From Serinus canaria (taxonomy: Eukaryota > Chordata > Aves > Passeriformes > Fringillidae), in NCBI RefSeq assembly GCF_022539315.1, contig NC_066323.1:4032219-4096218 (forward strand): a stretch of 64,000 bases of DNA, written 5' to 3'. Below are positions 49,582 through 63,278 of the stretch, one piece after another. A program made the translations under genes and the position numbers. The stretch's first letter is position 1; each line of letters starts with the position of its first letter. Below the pieces are notes generated by a model. That model did not search any database. It was not told the DNA's origin and saw nothing but the letters and a program-made list of their open reading frames with translations.

Positions 49582-52500
49582 GTCCTTCCCCTCCCTTCAG
49601 AGCAGGTTCTCTCTGTTCAGACTCCAACATAAATTTCCATTGCAGTATAAGCAATACAAAGCCAAATTAAGGAAATTGAGTGTGGCATTAGTCATTCCCT
49701 AGGCAAGAGCCCTGCCTGAGGAGGAGGAAAAAGCAGAGTAAGGCATCACAGCAGGGTTTCTGTGCAGTGCCAAGGCAGCCACAGCCCAGACCTCCCTCAC
49801 TGCTGCTCAGGGGCAGCAATATGTTCAGTACTGAGCATATTTCATAACATTGGTCTGTCAATGGTGTCAATTCATCCTGTTCTCTTGATAACTCCTCTCA
49901 CTCTTATCCACGAGGGATTAAGTGGAGAAATACAGTACTGCAGTGGATTGTACAAGGATTATCCAGGTTTTCCTATCAGCTGTATCAGGAAGGCATTTTA
50001 ACTGGAAAACTGCAAGTTCAAGCTTCCAAGATTAACCCAAAGAGTGTCATGTTTTGCAAAGTTCAGGAGCCTTGGTTCAGTTTTACATTTGGATTCACTG
50101 ATAGTTTCTGTGATAAAGGACTGGGCAAACCCAGCAACAAGTGCTGACCCAAGCTGGAGTTTGAGGCTACATTTGTGCTCATGTTCAAGGACTCTGAGAT
50201 CTCATTTCCTGGTGCAGGAGGTCAATCCTTGATACCATTCAGTTTTTAGAGATGTCCATGGCACTCCCCAGGCGTGGTGCAGATGGGATAAGGTGGGATC
50301 AGGGTGCATCAGGATGGGTCAATGCTCCCCACAGATAATTTTCACAAAACTTTTTGTTCTGCAGATTGGGAGAGTGAAGCATTATGGACACAGATCATTC
50401 TGTGCCAGCTGGCCAATATCTGAGAGAATGCTCCCAAAGCTATTTAATTTATTAGCAGAGAGGTAGCCTGATAGAATTGATGGTTTTATTTCTGGGACTG
50501 AAGCTTCTTTCAAGATTTGGTCATTTGAAGGTGATGAATCTTTGCCTCAATAAGGGTTTCTGGATTTGACCCAAAGTAAATTAGTTCAGATGAGTCAAAA
50601 AGCCAAGCAAAAAAAAAAAAGCTCAGAGGGCCCCATACAACCCAAAAGTTGTGCATGAAGAGTTATAAAGGCAACTTCTTTATTGTTCTGCTCTTTTGGT
50701 GTTCTGGGGAATTCTTTAGGCAAATACCGTGGGAATAAAGGAAATATTTTTGACAACAGAGAATCCTCAGATAGACTTGAAAGGGCAACTCTGCTAATAA
50801 ATTTGTTGAGGGGTAGGTTCTGCCTTGTGCAGAAACTGCTGACTGTTATGTACAATGCTTAAACTTGATTACTTCACATCTTGCAACTCTAATCACCTCT
50901 GAGTGTTAACTTATGCGAATTAGGGAAAGGATTAAAATTCTTGGAAGGAAAATGTGTTCTTTCTGATGAAGCATAAAATTAGTTGTCTCTTGGGGAAGGC
51001 CCAGTTAAACTGTTGTTTACAGGGGTTTCATTCAGAATTGGGGTATTCATTGCTTCGGTTCAGATTTCATTTAAAAATATAAAGGAAAATATTTGTCACA
51101 TGTTCAGGACCACAGTGTGGGGTAATGTTTGTTGTAAGTGATGTTGCTTGCTGAAAGATAACACCAAGTTATCCCAGGGTTTCCTTTCCGCTGTTGCTTA
51201 ACTTCCAATGGATGATTCTTTCCAGGTAGGAAATGGCTTCTCCTACGAGGGAAGATGAGACACTGTATGATTTGAAAAATTGAATTTAAACAAGACAGTT
51301 GTTGTCCAGGCAGTCTAGAGGAAAGCAGGAACACACACAAGCCAGGGGCATGAGAAGCAGGATCGCAGGAACAGACTGGCTGTGCCCAAGGGAAAAGCCA
51401 AGGCAGAGTAAGCAATCACTGTTTTAACCCCCCTGCCTCTGTTGTGTTTGTGTGGATAAATGAGTCAGGCTTTGGATGGAAGAGATTGTCTGTTGTCACT
51501 CTGTGTTCTGAAATTAGAAATCCATAGGGAAGAGTCAAAGCCAGTAAATGCTCCTTAGGAAGAGGCCTGTTTCATTTCATTCAAATGACCTTCACGTTAG
51601 ATTTTACCAGCTGGGCCATGACCACAGCAATCAATTGAAAGCTGAGTCACAGGTGCTTGAATCACTCCATGAGTCATGTCTGATCCAAGACATTTCTGTG
51701 AAGATCCCTGGGGTTCCTGAACAGACATCTGGGGCAGGGGAGGTGCATTGTCCTCGTGAAGTGCTGCCATCCCTTGCTGGCTGTGGAGCACCTGGATGAG
51801 ACCTCAGACCAGGCAGGAGCTTCTCAGGCAGCCACATCTTGTCTTGTTATGATGGGAAGCCACCCTGAAGCTGCTGGAATTGTCAGAGTCAGATTTATGA
51901 CTGGATTCAGTGACCCTAGAATTCCAGCCTAGGGGATTCTATGGGTCTAACATCACTCTGCCCAAGCAGAGATGAATCTGGGGACAGGGCTGGGACCAAC
52001 CCTTGGGGCAAACTGTACTGAAGTCCAGAGACCACCTAGGCAGAGGTAAAGCACTGCTGAAGGACCACCAGAGTACAGGCACCTGCCCTTCCAAATTCTC
52101 TGACAATGGCACATTTTACAGCTGCTGGTCCCAGCTAGTTCCCAGCTGATCTCACTTGTGATCCACAACAGCTCTGTTTATTCCTGCTCTTGTATCTGTG
52201 CCATGGCTCAGTGGGCAGTGATTAGGTGTAGCCTGGCAAGAGTGTGTGCCAGCAGCATTAGTGGCTGCTGCTAGGCTACAGCAGGGAATGGAGAGTGCTC
52301 ACAATGGGGTTTGAAACTTTATACTAAAATTTAATGTCTAGAAAATAAGCGGTTTGCAATTTTAATCCAAATAAGCCCGAGTGGGTAATGTTTGTGCTGT
52401 AAAGATTGGTAAGGCTGAGCCCTCAGGTAGATGAATGCTTTAGGGACAGCTGGAAAAGATTCAGAGCTCAGAGGCTGATTAATTTACCATCCAGAGCAGA

Positions 52501-53350
52501 GACCTTCACTCCTGTGAGTGGGTCTGTGAGCATCCTGCACTCAGACTGTTGGAATGTGTCATCTTATTTTTGTGATAAGGTCGGGTTGGTGCTCCTGGGT
52601 GTTTGTGTAACACTGCTGTAAGAAAGTGAAAAGTTGTGAGAGCTCCTCAGAGGATTTGTGGATGACCTTCAGGTGTTAGGGCAGTGAGGAACTGAATGTG
52701 CCCAGCATCTTCATTGTTCTCCAAAAGCAGCATCATGTCCCTTTCTGCCCTTTCAGAAATCTTTCATGAGTTCAGGTGGTTGTCTAAGCCTGTGGGATGC
52801 CACATGAGCCATTTGTTTTGGTGCTTGATTTTCTCTGCAGCCCTCAGGAATAGGGGATTCCCCATGAAGAGTCCACTCAGTGCAAACCCAAGGCCCTCAC
52901 AAGGGGCTGATGAGCACCCCACTAGGTTGCTCTGCAGTGTTGGCATCATTAATTTTCCATGGAAGCACCTAAATCCGCTCCAAATTACCCCAAATCAACA
53001 TTTTTTCCCAAATGAGTGAAGGGTGTTGGCTGGGCTTACAGCTTTGCTCTTTGGGCACTGTCCTGTCTTCCAGTTCTTTGTGGTTTTTTAATCAAGAGTT
53101 AACCAGATTATTAAAAAATGGGAGGAGACTTGCCAGGCATAACAGTATTGGTTTACTTTCTTTCTGTGTAATCCCTTCTGTACTCATTTTCCATTAAAAA
53201 TGATTTCCATTTCATCTTCCTGAAAACAAATATATCTTTTTGAAGACATGCCAGGACAATTAAAAGAACACTGCAAGGCCACAGCAATGTCACACATGGG
53301 TTTCATGAGCCATTTGCAATGGAAATATCTGAGACAGCATTAGATTGGCT

Positions 53351-53405
53351 TTCTGGGGGCTAAACTGGATTTCCAGGGGCTAAACTGCACTTGCAGGGCC
53401 TGATG
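53351..53405. repeat. 20-nt imperfect tandem repeat (2-3 copies)
   Basis: GGGGCTAAACTG is at 53357-53368 and 53377-53388, with similar flanks (TTCTG, TTCCA). A weaker third unit reads TTGCAGGGCCTGATG. The period is 20 nt. Confidence 0.8.
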
Positions 53406-56400
53406 TGGTTTCAGCTACAGGTTACTCTCTTCTGCCTGTCATCAGAGCAGTCAGGTTTGAATTGCAGTTCTGCGTCATGCAAAGCTGGACATGGTGTGTA
53501 GCACCAAATAATGGAACTTAGCTCTTTTGTAACTTAAGAAAAAAATTCTTGGTTATAATGTCTGGCAAAGAAACTTGAAATGTGACTCAGCATGGTGGGT
53601 CTGTGTGGATTGTGGGGACTGCAAATCTCACTTCTGAGAGGGTGAGCTGCTCTGTTCATCCCCCTGAGAAGCTGTTAGGAGACCCAGAGATAACGATGAG
53701 GACACCCTTGTCTGCACTTAAATGACTTTTTGCTTTCATCCACCTCTGGTCTGTGCAGAGGTGGCTGCTAGGAGGAGTTGAGGCTTCCCATGGGTTAGAC
53801 AGCATGCACTAAATTCCTGCTGAAGCTCTCAAAGTAGGCATGAAGAAGGCTGCAAGTCTGAACTGCCTCTGCTGTTAAAGTTGAAGTTGCCTCCTACATG
53901 GAGTGATTTAAGTCCTCACTCCTCCAGACTTAAGCTGTGGAGTAAATAAGTGGTGTAGCTCAGCACATAGTGAAGAACAACACTGAATTTAATACTCCCA
54001 ATACTTTCAAACAAGAAAACTTTCCACAGCAGTCACTCATATTGTACATTAATTAGAAAGATCTTAAAATACACCGATGACAGATTTAATTCAAGAGGGA
54101 GTTTCTGCAGTTCAGTTTACTGGAAGCCATGCAAATACACTGTGGTGTGGGATGTAGTTTCACAGTGAAGCATCTTGAGATTCAGCTTTCTGGATGACCT
54201 GTCTTCACTGTTGCTGATGTGCAGGTTCTTCCAGCCCTCTAACCAAAGTGCTTTCACTGGCTGGAGTCTCAGTTCCCCAGGACAAAATCTGCTTCCAACC
54301 TCCCAGAATTTACCTGATGGCCACAGCACCAGCAGAAGAAACTCCTCTGTGCAAAATGCCCTTCATCTCCCAAAGCAAGGCTGGTTTTTTTCCCAGATCT
54401 GACTTTCCCTGCTCTTTTCTTTTTTTGCTCCAACTCCAGTGGTAGAGCTGCCAGAGCTGCTCCAATCCCCACCACTTTACATGAGACATTGACCCTGTCT
54501 CTGCCTTCACCTTCAACAGGCTGGGGCAACCAGGAGCATCAGAGGTGTAAAGGTGGTAGAGAGCCTCTGGAAGTGCTAAAGCGCTGCCGCTTTAACAAAA
54601 CCCAAAATGCAAACCCTTTGGAGAAAGATGGAATTTATTAGATGCACTGGGTTTGATCCTTGAGCCATTTTATCTGGAAGTCAAATTTTGCAGCTTTGGG
54701 AAGAATGAGTTTTGCACAGTCTCTAATAAACTGGAGGTCTGAGACCTTGCAAGGCAGAAGTGGAAAATGCCATCTCCAGCTGAAGTCACCTGGGAAACAG
54801 GTGACCACCTTCAAATCCACCCTCACCATCACTGAGCCCAGGACACCGGAGTTAAAGCTCTTACACATCCAAAGCATTATGTCTTCTCTTGAAAACTGAC
54901 TCCAGAAAATAAACCAGGCCACTCATCCCAACCTTCTGGCACTGCCTCCAAATGCAAGTACCAGGTTGCACAGCCTGCTCTTCTCAGCATTGCATGCTCC
55001 AGACTGGGAGGCTTTTTGTGTGCAATGCCTCCTGCAGCTGGCATGGCCCCATTTTGTACTAGACAAACACTGACAGCTTTATTTCTTGTTTGTTCGGTCC
55101 CAAAGATCCTCAACATCCTGGTTTGAATTGAGTATTGTGGTTCTTCACTAGCAGAAATGTAAATAACAAAGAAATTTCATGTATTTTAATTACCTGAAGG
55201 CGTCTGGTTTAATCTGGTAAATCCTCTTATGTGATAAAAGTAATGTTGCTATGGGAACCCTATCTAACAGGAAAGGTAGCACCAGTAAATAATTAGGAAA
55301 CTGATGCAGTGAAGTGATTTTTTGGTCACTGGGCACAGAACTGGCTTCACAGTGAAAGTTTAGGCCTGTGTTGTGCTTTTATATGTACAGGGTGGAAGAG
55401 GCAGAGATTTAACTGGGAGGATCCCATTCAGGCATCTTGGAAGGGTCAGCAAGTGGTTTTTTCTCAAGTACATTCACCAAAATACAGCCCACCCCCACCA
55501 GCAGTGCATTTGCCTACTGTGACACTCCCATCAGGGTTTGTTAAGTGTTCTTTAACTCAGTAATGTGTGAAGTCCTCTCTGGAGTGAGGCACTCACTGAA
55601 ACAATCCCTCCAAGGCAAATTCTACCCAGTGAATTAGTGGTGCCCAGGAGCAGAACCAGCTCTGGGGGTTCCCTCTGTCCCCCCAGCAGGGATGGGTGTG
55701 GCACCAGCTCCTGCCCTGGCTTGGCTGGAATGGGCAGGGGAAGGCTGTAGGAGCTGGGCATGGCCCTGTTCATCTTTAAATCCCCAAATCTTTGTGCAAA
55801 GCCTCCAGGGACAGCAGTGCTGCCCACATGGATGAGTGGTGGGTCCCCAGGGCAGGACAAGAACCCTCTGACTCCATTGTCCCATCCCAGGGTTACCATT
55901 TGTGCCAGAGCTGTGCTGTGAAAGGGTTTATTCATTTACCAGGAGCATGGGCTGATAAGAGCCCTGTGATAACAGGCAGTAAAGCAATAATGGCAACATG
56001 GTTCAATACATTAGAAAATTTTTCATGCTATGAAATCCTTTCCCCTTTTCTTAGATTAAAAGGAATTGACTAATGGGATATTTCTCATTTTACCTTATGT
56101 AAGTACATAAAATTCAGTATATTCTTGTGCCTTGAGGCCATTATTGAGAAGAAGCTCCCTTTATAACTTTGGAACAGATATTGAGTTACTCTAAAGTCTG
56201 GGATGCAAAGAAAAAGGGGAAAGATTAAATCTACCATTCATTAAATATTTCCACATTAATAAAATTAATTACACACCAAAGAGAACTCATTGCTTGCCAC
56301 ATAAATGTAGGGTGATCAGTGAAAAATGCGTAGACTTTTTTTCACAAACTGAAGAGCTATACATCAATCTACCCCTCATCCACAGATGATTGTGCAGGGG

Positions 56401-59400
56401 TGGGTGACATTTGTGTCTCCTTGCATATCAGCAGCATGGTTTCCACAGGTAATGCTTCCATGAGAAATTGTAAATTTTTGTCAGGCAAAGATTTTTTTGT
56501 CTGCAAAGAAAAAACCTTGTAGAGGCAACCTTAATATATCTGCTGCACAAACACACTGATTATTTCAGTCAACACTGACAATGTGCTGACATAATTTGAA
56601 TAGAATGATCTCCTTTAACACAAGGGAAAAAATCTGCTATATTTGAATAAAAAGGCTTGAACATATCCTAAAATCTTGACTTCCAGGAATGTGGCATTCA
56701 GAGATTTTTTTTTAAAGACTTCCTCACAGGAGCACCATGTGGGCCAGTCTTAGGATAAAGTTTCAGTGATCTCATGGATTTTATCCAGCCTCACCAATTA
56801 GAAGATCATTCGGTAACAAATTGACTCAGAAATCATAATCAGGTTCATGGAAAACAATCCCACCAGCCCAGCCATTTCACACTGAACCTGCCTCATGGCA
56901 AGGACACTAAGGACAAATAGCTGCTATTTGGGTTGTGCAGGTGGTCCCCAAATGTCATTGTCTGGGACAGTGATTTGGGGAGAAGGGGTGGGAGAGGAGA
57001 GACAGCAACACTGGGAGGCTCTGGGCATTAAAATATTGCAAGCCTTGTTTTGTACTGCAGTATTAGGTTAAATTAAAGTTGTGTTCCTGACATAGCTCTT
57101 GCCCAGCTAGATATGAATCATTAATACAAAACCAATTTCCTAATTATCCTTCCATTGCAGGGTAATGCAATGAGTTTTGTACAGCTGTAATTTTACCCTG
57201 GTTTATTTCCCTGTCGTCTCTTTTCCCTAGAGACCTGCTCTGCTCTCCTCTGAGGTTATTTCTGACTTGATCTTTGGCAGCAGGAAAGGTGGTGGTGGAT
57301 GGATGAATTCATCCATCGTCACTGCTCTCCCAGATTGCCAGGGAACTTTTGCAGGGAATGTATAAACTTGTACAGGTGTTGGATGGTCTCTCAAATAGTT
57401 TGTTTTAATGGTTGAATTGATCCTCATGGCAGATGATGGGAACATTTTTGTTGCTGACCTTCTGTATCATCTGTTGGTATTTTAGGTGGTTTGTATAAAA
57501 CAGGTGTAAAAAACACAGCAAGGACCACATTATGAGGAGGTTCCTGAAAACCCTAAATGTGTTACTAGACATTCCTGACAGTGCCTGTAGATATTTGAGA
57601 GGTGAATGAGTGGAATTTGTGCAGAAAGCTGAAGAGGGAAAGTGTTGAAGGAGGAAGTTCTGTCATCCCTCACCTTCTGAAGGGTTGGATGTTCCTGTCC
57701 TGCGCAAGGCTTCATCAGCTGAGTTCAAAAACTCACTCTCTGTGTAGAAACTGGGGGGAAAACCTCAAACTTGAGTGATGTGGGGACCTGTCAGTGAGAA
57801 CTGCAGCCACACTGCCAGCAGATACCCTGTCCCTTGGTCCGGGCAGGGAAAGAAACCATTGCCACCATGCCCGGAGGGGAAGGATGGGAGAGTCCCCAGC
57901 TCCACTCAGTGGGCAAAGCACAAACAACATGCAACAGCTCGGCAGCCACAGCTGAACAGGGTTTGATCCCTCCAGCTAAGCCATGAGCAGGGAAAGGCTC
58001 TCCTTGTCCTTGGAAAGCCATCCTGGAGCCCTGGGCTCCCAGAGGAGGACCCACAGGCAGTGTCCCCACAGGGACTCCTCTGGGATTCTCTTGGAGTCAC
58101 GGAGGGATGTGCTGCATTGAGCTGCTGCTCAGGCAGGTATTATTTGTTAGCCACGGTCAGATTTTCTAATTTTTGTTATTCAAAGCTCCTGTGAAGTGTA
58201 GCCACAGGAACACCAGGGTTGGCTTCAGCCTGCACAGCAGTGGCTCCTCTCCAAGGGGCAGGAAGGAGCTTTGTTGGTAGCTTTGGCTCTTCAGGCTGCA
58301 GGGGAGGCTGCATAGGGATTTCCAGAGAGGTCAGCAGGGCCAGGGGAAAAGAAAAAACAGGATTTTTAGTGCAATCATCCTTTCTGCTGATACCTGCAAA
58401 ACATCTCAGTAGCTCTGTTGCTGCTTTAAGGGCAATTCATTAAAACATTTCCATTGGTTAGACATCTGCCCAAATCACTTGCTTCATTTTCTCGTGCTTC
58501 TGCTTTTGGCATTTCATCAAAAAAAGCCTTTTTAGGTTATATCTTAATTAAAAGCACCTCCCAGCCTGGCTGCAGCACTTCCTGAAATGCTTCTCAAGCA
58601 ACAGCACTTCATCTGCTATTAGCTACCTCCTGACCCCATCCTCTCCTGGTGGCCAGGTCTATTTAAGATGACAAATTAACACAAATCAGATAAATGCAGC
58701 ACATTTTCAGGGGCCAGTTGCCATTGACATTGTTCTGTGCTCCACAGGGATTTTGGGGGTGTTTTCTATACTCCCACAGGGATCTTTTTTGCTAAATAAT
58801 CCCTTGAATCAGAAATAAAGACTCCTAGTCCCAGGATTTCAGGATTCCTTGCAAACAGGATGGCTCTCACATCATGTAAAGTTTCACCTAAACAAGTGTT
58901 CTGTTCCTCCCTGTCAGGATCTGTCACACACTGAAGGATCAGGGAATTAAAAGTGCTTTTAGCATCTGATTTATTTTTTTTTTCCTTATTCAATTTTATG
59001 AAAAAGAATTGCAAGAAATCAGGAAAATGGAAATGCAAAGAGAGGACAACACTTAGTGGGTTGGCACTCTACTGTAGATATCCAACCTTTAGATATAGAG
59101 ATATTTTTTATTATTGCTTCTTATGAAATTCAGGTTAAAGCCATTTCCAATCCACCACTGTTTACAAAAGTTGCTGGATTTTTTGTTTTCCCATCCCCTC
59201 TGTATCTCTGCTGCTTTTGCTTCCCTCACCCTGGGAAGCTGATGAGCACTAAGGTAGCTGAACAGCAGATATTGGATCCCCAGTATAATTTTCAGCAGTT
59301 AATTAGCAGCTCTGCTTCTCACATTAAAAAAAAAAAAAAATGGAAAGCTTTAATTAGACTCACAAAAGGACCTGGAAAACTGGCTGGCAAGTAGCCCCTC

Positions 59401-59870
59401 TGTGCCTGGGCAGGTGAGGGACTTGCATTGAAGTGTGGCTGTGCTTGTAACCTCTGCAGCTCGCAGAGAAAACAATTTTATTAGAGAAAAACAAGACAAG
59501 GAGATGGAAGAGGTTCTTATTCACCATCTGAAGTGTATCTTCTGTACTTGGTGCCCCACACTGGCTTGAAATGTGTTTTTATATGTCATTATTCTGCACC
59601 CACTGTCAGGAAGCAGCAGATCCTGGTCCTGCTGTTGCTTAGCACTTTTCCCATGGGATGTGGCTCTTTGCCCTCTCCATCCACCTTTGCTCATTTCAGT
59701 GTCTCCAGAAATGAGCAAAGGTGGATTTGAAACACTGGCAGCTTCCAGGTTCCCTTCTCAATGGCTGAGAAATGCCTGCTCTGAACATCAGGAGTGAAAC
59801 ACACAACTCTCAAGTGCTGATGGGCCCCAACTAAGTGCAAAAGCTGGATGGTGTTGAGAGGGGATGGAAT

Positions 59871-60015
59871 ATAGAATCAGAAGGGTTTGGGCTGGCAGGA
59901 ACCTTAAAGAACATCTCATTCTACCCTCTGCCATGGGCAGGGACAGCTTCAGCCAGGCCAGGTTGCTCAGAGCCCCATCCAGCCTGGCCTTGAACACTCT
60001 CAGGAATGGTCTGTC
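59871..60015 (-). mobile_element. CR1 LINE fragment, 3' end
   Basis: It begins ATAGAATCAGAAGGGTTTGG, then CTCTGCCATGGGCAGGGACA, GGCCAGGTTGCTCAGAGCCC and GCCTGGCCTTGAACACT. The orientation is minus and the element is 5'-truncated. Similarity fades after about 60015. Confidence 0.92.
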
Positions 60016-63000
60016 CATGGGGAGACTCTTAACAGCTGCATTAGCAGTCTGAAGTTCTGTGCTGATGCCAGTATCCACTGTAGAAAAGATTCTTTTGAGA
60101 CTGGAAAAGATCTATTGGCTTGGCAATCTAGGCACTGTGCTACAGCTTGCAGTTAAAATGAATTATTCCACTGTTGTATGATTTAATCAGTTAATGAAGA
60201 TAACATTTTTGGATAATGCTGTTGCTAATATTTTCAGAGTCTCTCTAAGATACTCTTTGCTTGCATTAAATCCTTTCCTGACCTTAAACTGGCTGAGCCA
60301 TCTGGAGCCTGAGGCAATGAGAAGGGTGAAACACAGGTCTGGATGTTTCACTGCCTGAACCAGGGGCATGTGGGGGTGCAGGGTCAATGTTTGGGGTCTT
60401 CACACACAGGAAATGCTGTGATCCTGAAATACTTTTTGTGCTCAGGGTTTGTTCCATGTTCTTCATCCTGCTGGAATTTACTTAATTTGCAGAAATTTAA
60501 AATAAATTCATCAGGGTAAGGCATTTTCACTATACTTTTTTCTGCCAGAGAGGAGATGAGGATGAAAAGGAGAGACACCCTTGCCTTGAAAGGGGCAGAG
60601 AACCCCATCCAAAAGGTGTGGGATGAAGGGGAATGGGATCCCTGGTGCTCCCTGGCCCTCTCCAGCCTCCCAGGCTGGGCTCTGCTGCCACCCCCACAGT
60701 ACCCTGGTGCTGGAGGGAAATTTACTTTCCCTTTGGCTGCTTGGGTGGCTGCTTCAGGCTGCAGAACTCATTTAGCTGCTGCACATCTGCCAGTGCTCTG
60801 CCTGGGAGAGACATTATTACACTAAGCTGCAGCTCTGAGAGATTGCAGGAATATTTTTGTACTAAAAGGTGCCTTGTCCCAGGATGCCCCTGGCGGCAGG
60901 GGACCCATCCCCATCATGAATATTTGTGTCCTGCCCTAATTACCTTCCAGCAGAGCTTTTGCAGCCATGCATTGACGGCAGAGCTCCTTATTTTGGAAAG
61001 CAGAGTGAAGCTGCAGGGCAGGGAACGACCCCAGCAGCAGAGTGAATGCTTTTTTGTCTCTCTCCAAAATTGTAACCTATTTTTGGACCAGTCATTGAGA
61101 GGATTACAATTTTATTAGCTGAAATAACCACAAACTGCAGCTACTCACCAAATGGCTGCAGCTTTTGACCTGTATTTTGGCCTCCTTCTCTAGGGGTTGG
61201 TGCTTGTGGCCCAGAATTGGCTGTGACCCTCTGTTTGCTGCCAGCCAGCGTGATGTGGGCACTGCTGCAAGGTACCTGCACAAAACCAAAAACAAAACAG
61301 AACAAAAAATCGCACCAAACCAAGGAAGGGTGCAATTTAAAGGAGAAAGGGACAATTTTAGATAAATTTTAGCTGTTTTCTTCTCCTGTTCTCTCCAGAT
61401 GCCAGCTATACTGAAGTATCAGTGGGTACCAAATTCCTTATATTCCCCAAGGGTCCTTTCTCTTACTTTAATCTTCAAAATATCTCTGATTTATACAAGA
61501 AGCTGATGTACTGGAAACAAGAAAAACCAAGTCATTTGCCTCAGACTGCACAGCCAGTGGACCCCAGATCCTGCCCAGAAATCATTCCCCTCTAAACAAT
61601 GCTGCAGGTCAAGGCTGGCCAGGGCAGCCCAGAAGCTGCTGATGTTGGAGTGTGACCTGCCAGGTCCCCTCACCTTCCTTTCCATGGTATGCCCTGATTT
61701 TAATGCCACAGTGGAGCCTAATCACACAGAGGAAGGAAATCTCCAGCTTTCATCACTCAAGTCAGGTGGTGCTGGGCTGTGTGGAATCTGCCAGTGTTAT
61801 TCTACCAGCTGTGTGCCGCTGGGTTTGCACTCAAAGCACCACTACTGCACAGCACAGGCTCCCCTGGGATGCTGAGCCTGCCCAGGCTGGAGCAGGATGG
61901 AAGTTCTGGCACAACCCTTGCTTGCTTGAGGCCACAATATTCCTACCCAGGAAAGTCAGCCTTCCTCCACCACATCCCTGTGGGTTTTAGGCAGGGTCAT
62001 TCTAAAATAAGTAGGGCTTGTTTTGGTCTGGCAGTCCCAGTGAAATAGAATTTTAGCAGCAGGTGTGTGTGTAAACTCTGATCTTCAGGACGGAGATGAT
62101 CTGTTTCAGAGGTTCCTGGATCCATCCTGAAATTCAACATTTGAGCCACACTTGTGTTCTCCAGACCTGCAGCCACTAGGTAAGGTGTCCATCACCAAAT
62201 GGTGGTCACAGCCCCCACGACCTGCCTTGGCCTCTGCAGACACCTCTGACCAGGAGCATGTAGATAAATTCACCTGTAGCTTGCAAAGCTCAGGGTTTAG
62301 CAGACATCCCCCAGTGTTTAGGCTGTTTATGGGGCTGCAGTTCTGTCCCCAGGCTGGGGTGAAGATTTTGTCAAATTGTACAGCGAGTTGGAAAGCAGGG
62401 GGAGGCTTTGGTTGCTCTCCAGCCTGAGAAATTCTACAGTGACTCAGAAAGGGAAATTTTCTGCCTGAGGAAACTGGCAAGATGCTACAAGCCATGAAAA
62501 GGGACTTGTCACTGCGATGGTGACGAGAAAGGTGAGAGAGAGATTGATGCAGGAGCTGAAATATTCGTCTGGCACGAGAAGGCATGAGATGTTTGACTCC
62601 TCCAGATCTCAGATTGCACTCTGAGTGGTGCTTTGCAGTTAATGATCTGACCAGAAGCACACTTTGATGGAATAAATGCATGTAATTACTGACATCTCCT
62701 ACTTTTCCTTCTGTTTTGGATGACAGTCTCTTCTCACACAATTCTTCAGCATAATTTGCTGTGCACATTAATTAGTGCCTGGTATAGAATGGAAAAATGT
62801 AGAAGCCTATAAAGCAACCCTTCCTCAGAGGTGGAAGGTGGAAGATCTGCTGCCTGCACTACAGGGCAGCTCTTCCAGCACCTTGGGCTGTGGGGGGACA
62901 TCAGCCAGAGAAATCTGATTTTACAACATTTGATTCCACCAGCAAGGGATGTTTGGGCATTTAGTACTCAAACAATTTTTTTAGAAGATATAAAAGGTTG

Positions 63001-63081
63001 GATATTTCAAGATGGAGAGATGCAGAGGAAGAGCTTTAAAGGAGAGTGGGGCCTTTTGTGCATTTTGGGCCATGGGAACTG

Positions 63082-63136
63082 TGCTGGCTGCCAGGAGCAT
63101 CCTGCAGGTGATGCAGGATGCTCCTGGCAGCCAGCA
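63082..63136. repeat. Perfect inverted repeat: 25-bp arms, 5-nt loop
   Basis: The left arm 63082-63106 (starting TGCTGGCTGCCAGG) is the exact reverse complement of the right arm 63112-63136 (ending CCTGGCAGCCAGCA). They are separated only by GGTGA. The arms are about 60% GC. It can form a cruciform or an RNA hairpin. There is no similarity to a known element that I recognise, and the loop is short for a microRNA precursor. Confidence 0.97.
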
Positions 63137-63229
63137 AGGAGAGCAGGCACCATGGCCTTCCCTGCCCAGAGCTCTCAAATTGCTGCCACTTGCAGTTCCT
63201 TACCAGAAGAAACCGCATGGGAAGAGCTG

Positions 63230-63278
63230 AAAAAAAAAAAAAAAAGAAAGAAAGAAAAGAAAGAAAGAAAAAGAAAAA
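63230..63278. repeat. A16 run and (GAAA)n microsatellite
   Basis: Sixteen A residues (63230-63245) run into GAAAG/GAAAA units up to about 63278. The tract lies about 95 nt beyond the perfect inverted repeat. Confidence 0.95.

Noticed and set aside
62106..62768. 220-codon minus-strand open frame
   Set aside because: It is the longest open frame in the intergenic half, but has no recognisable domain, no nearby promoter or splice evidence and ordinary composition. A frame of this size can occur by chance in 30 kb.
63082..63136. Reading the perfect hairpin as a microRNA gene
   Set aside because: The 5-nt loop and fully paired 25-bp stem without bulges do not look like a usual microRNA precursor, so it is kept only as an inverted repeat.
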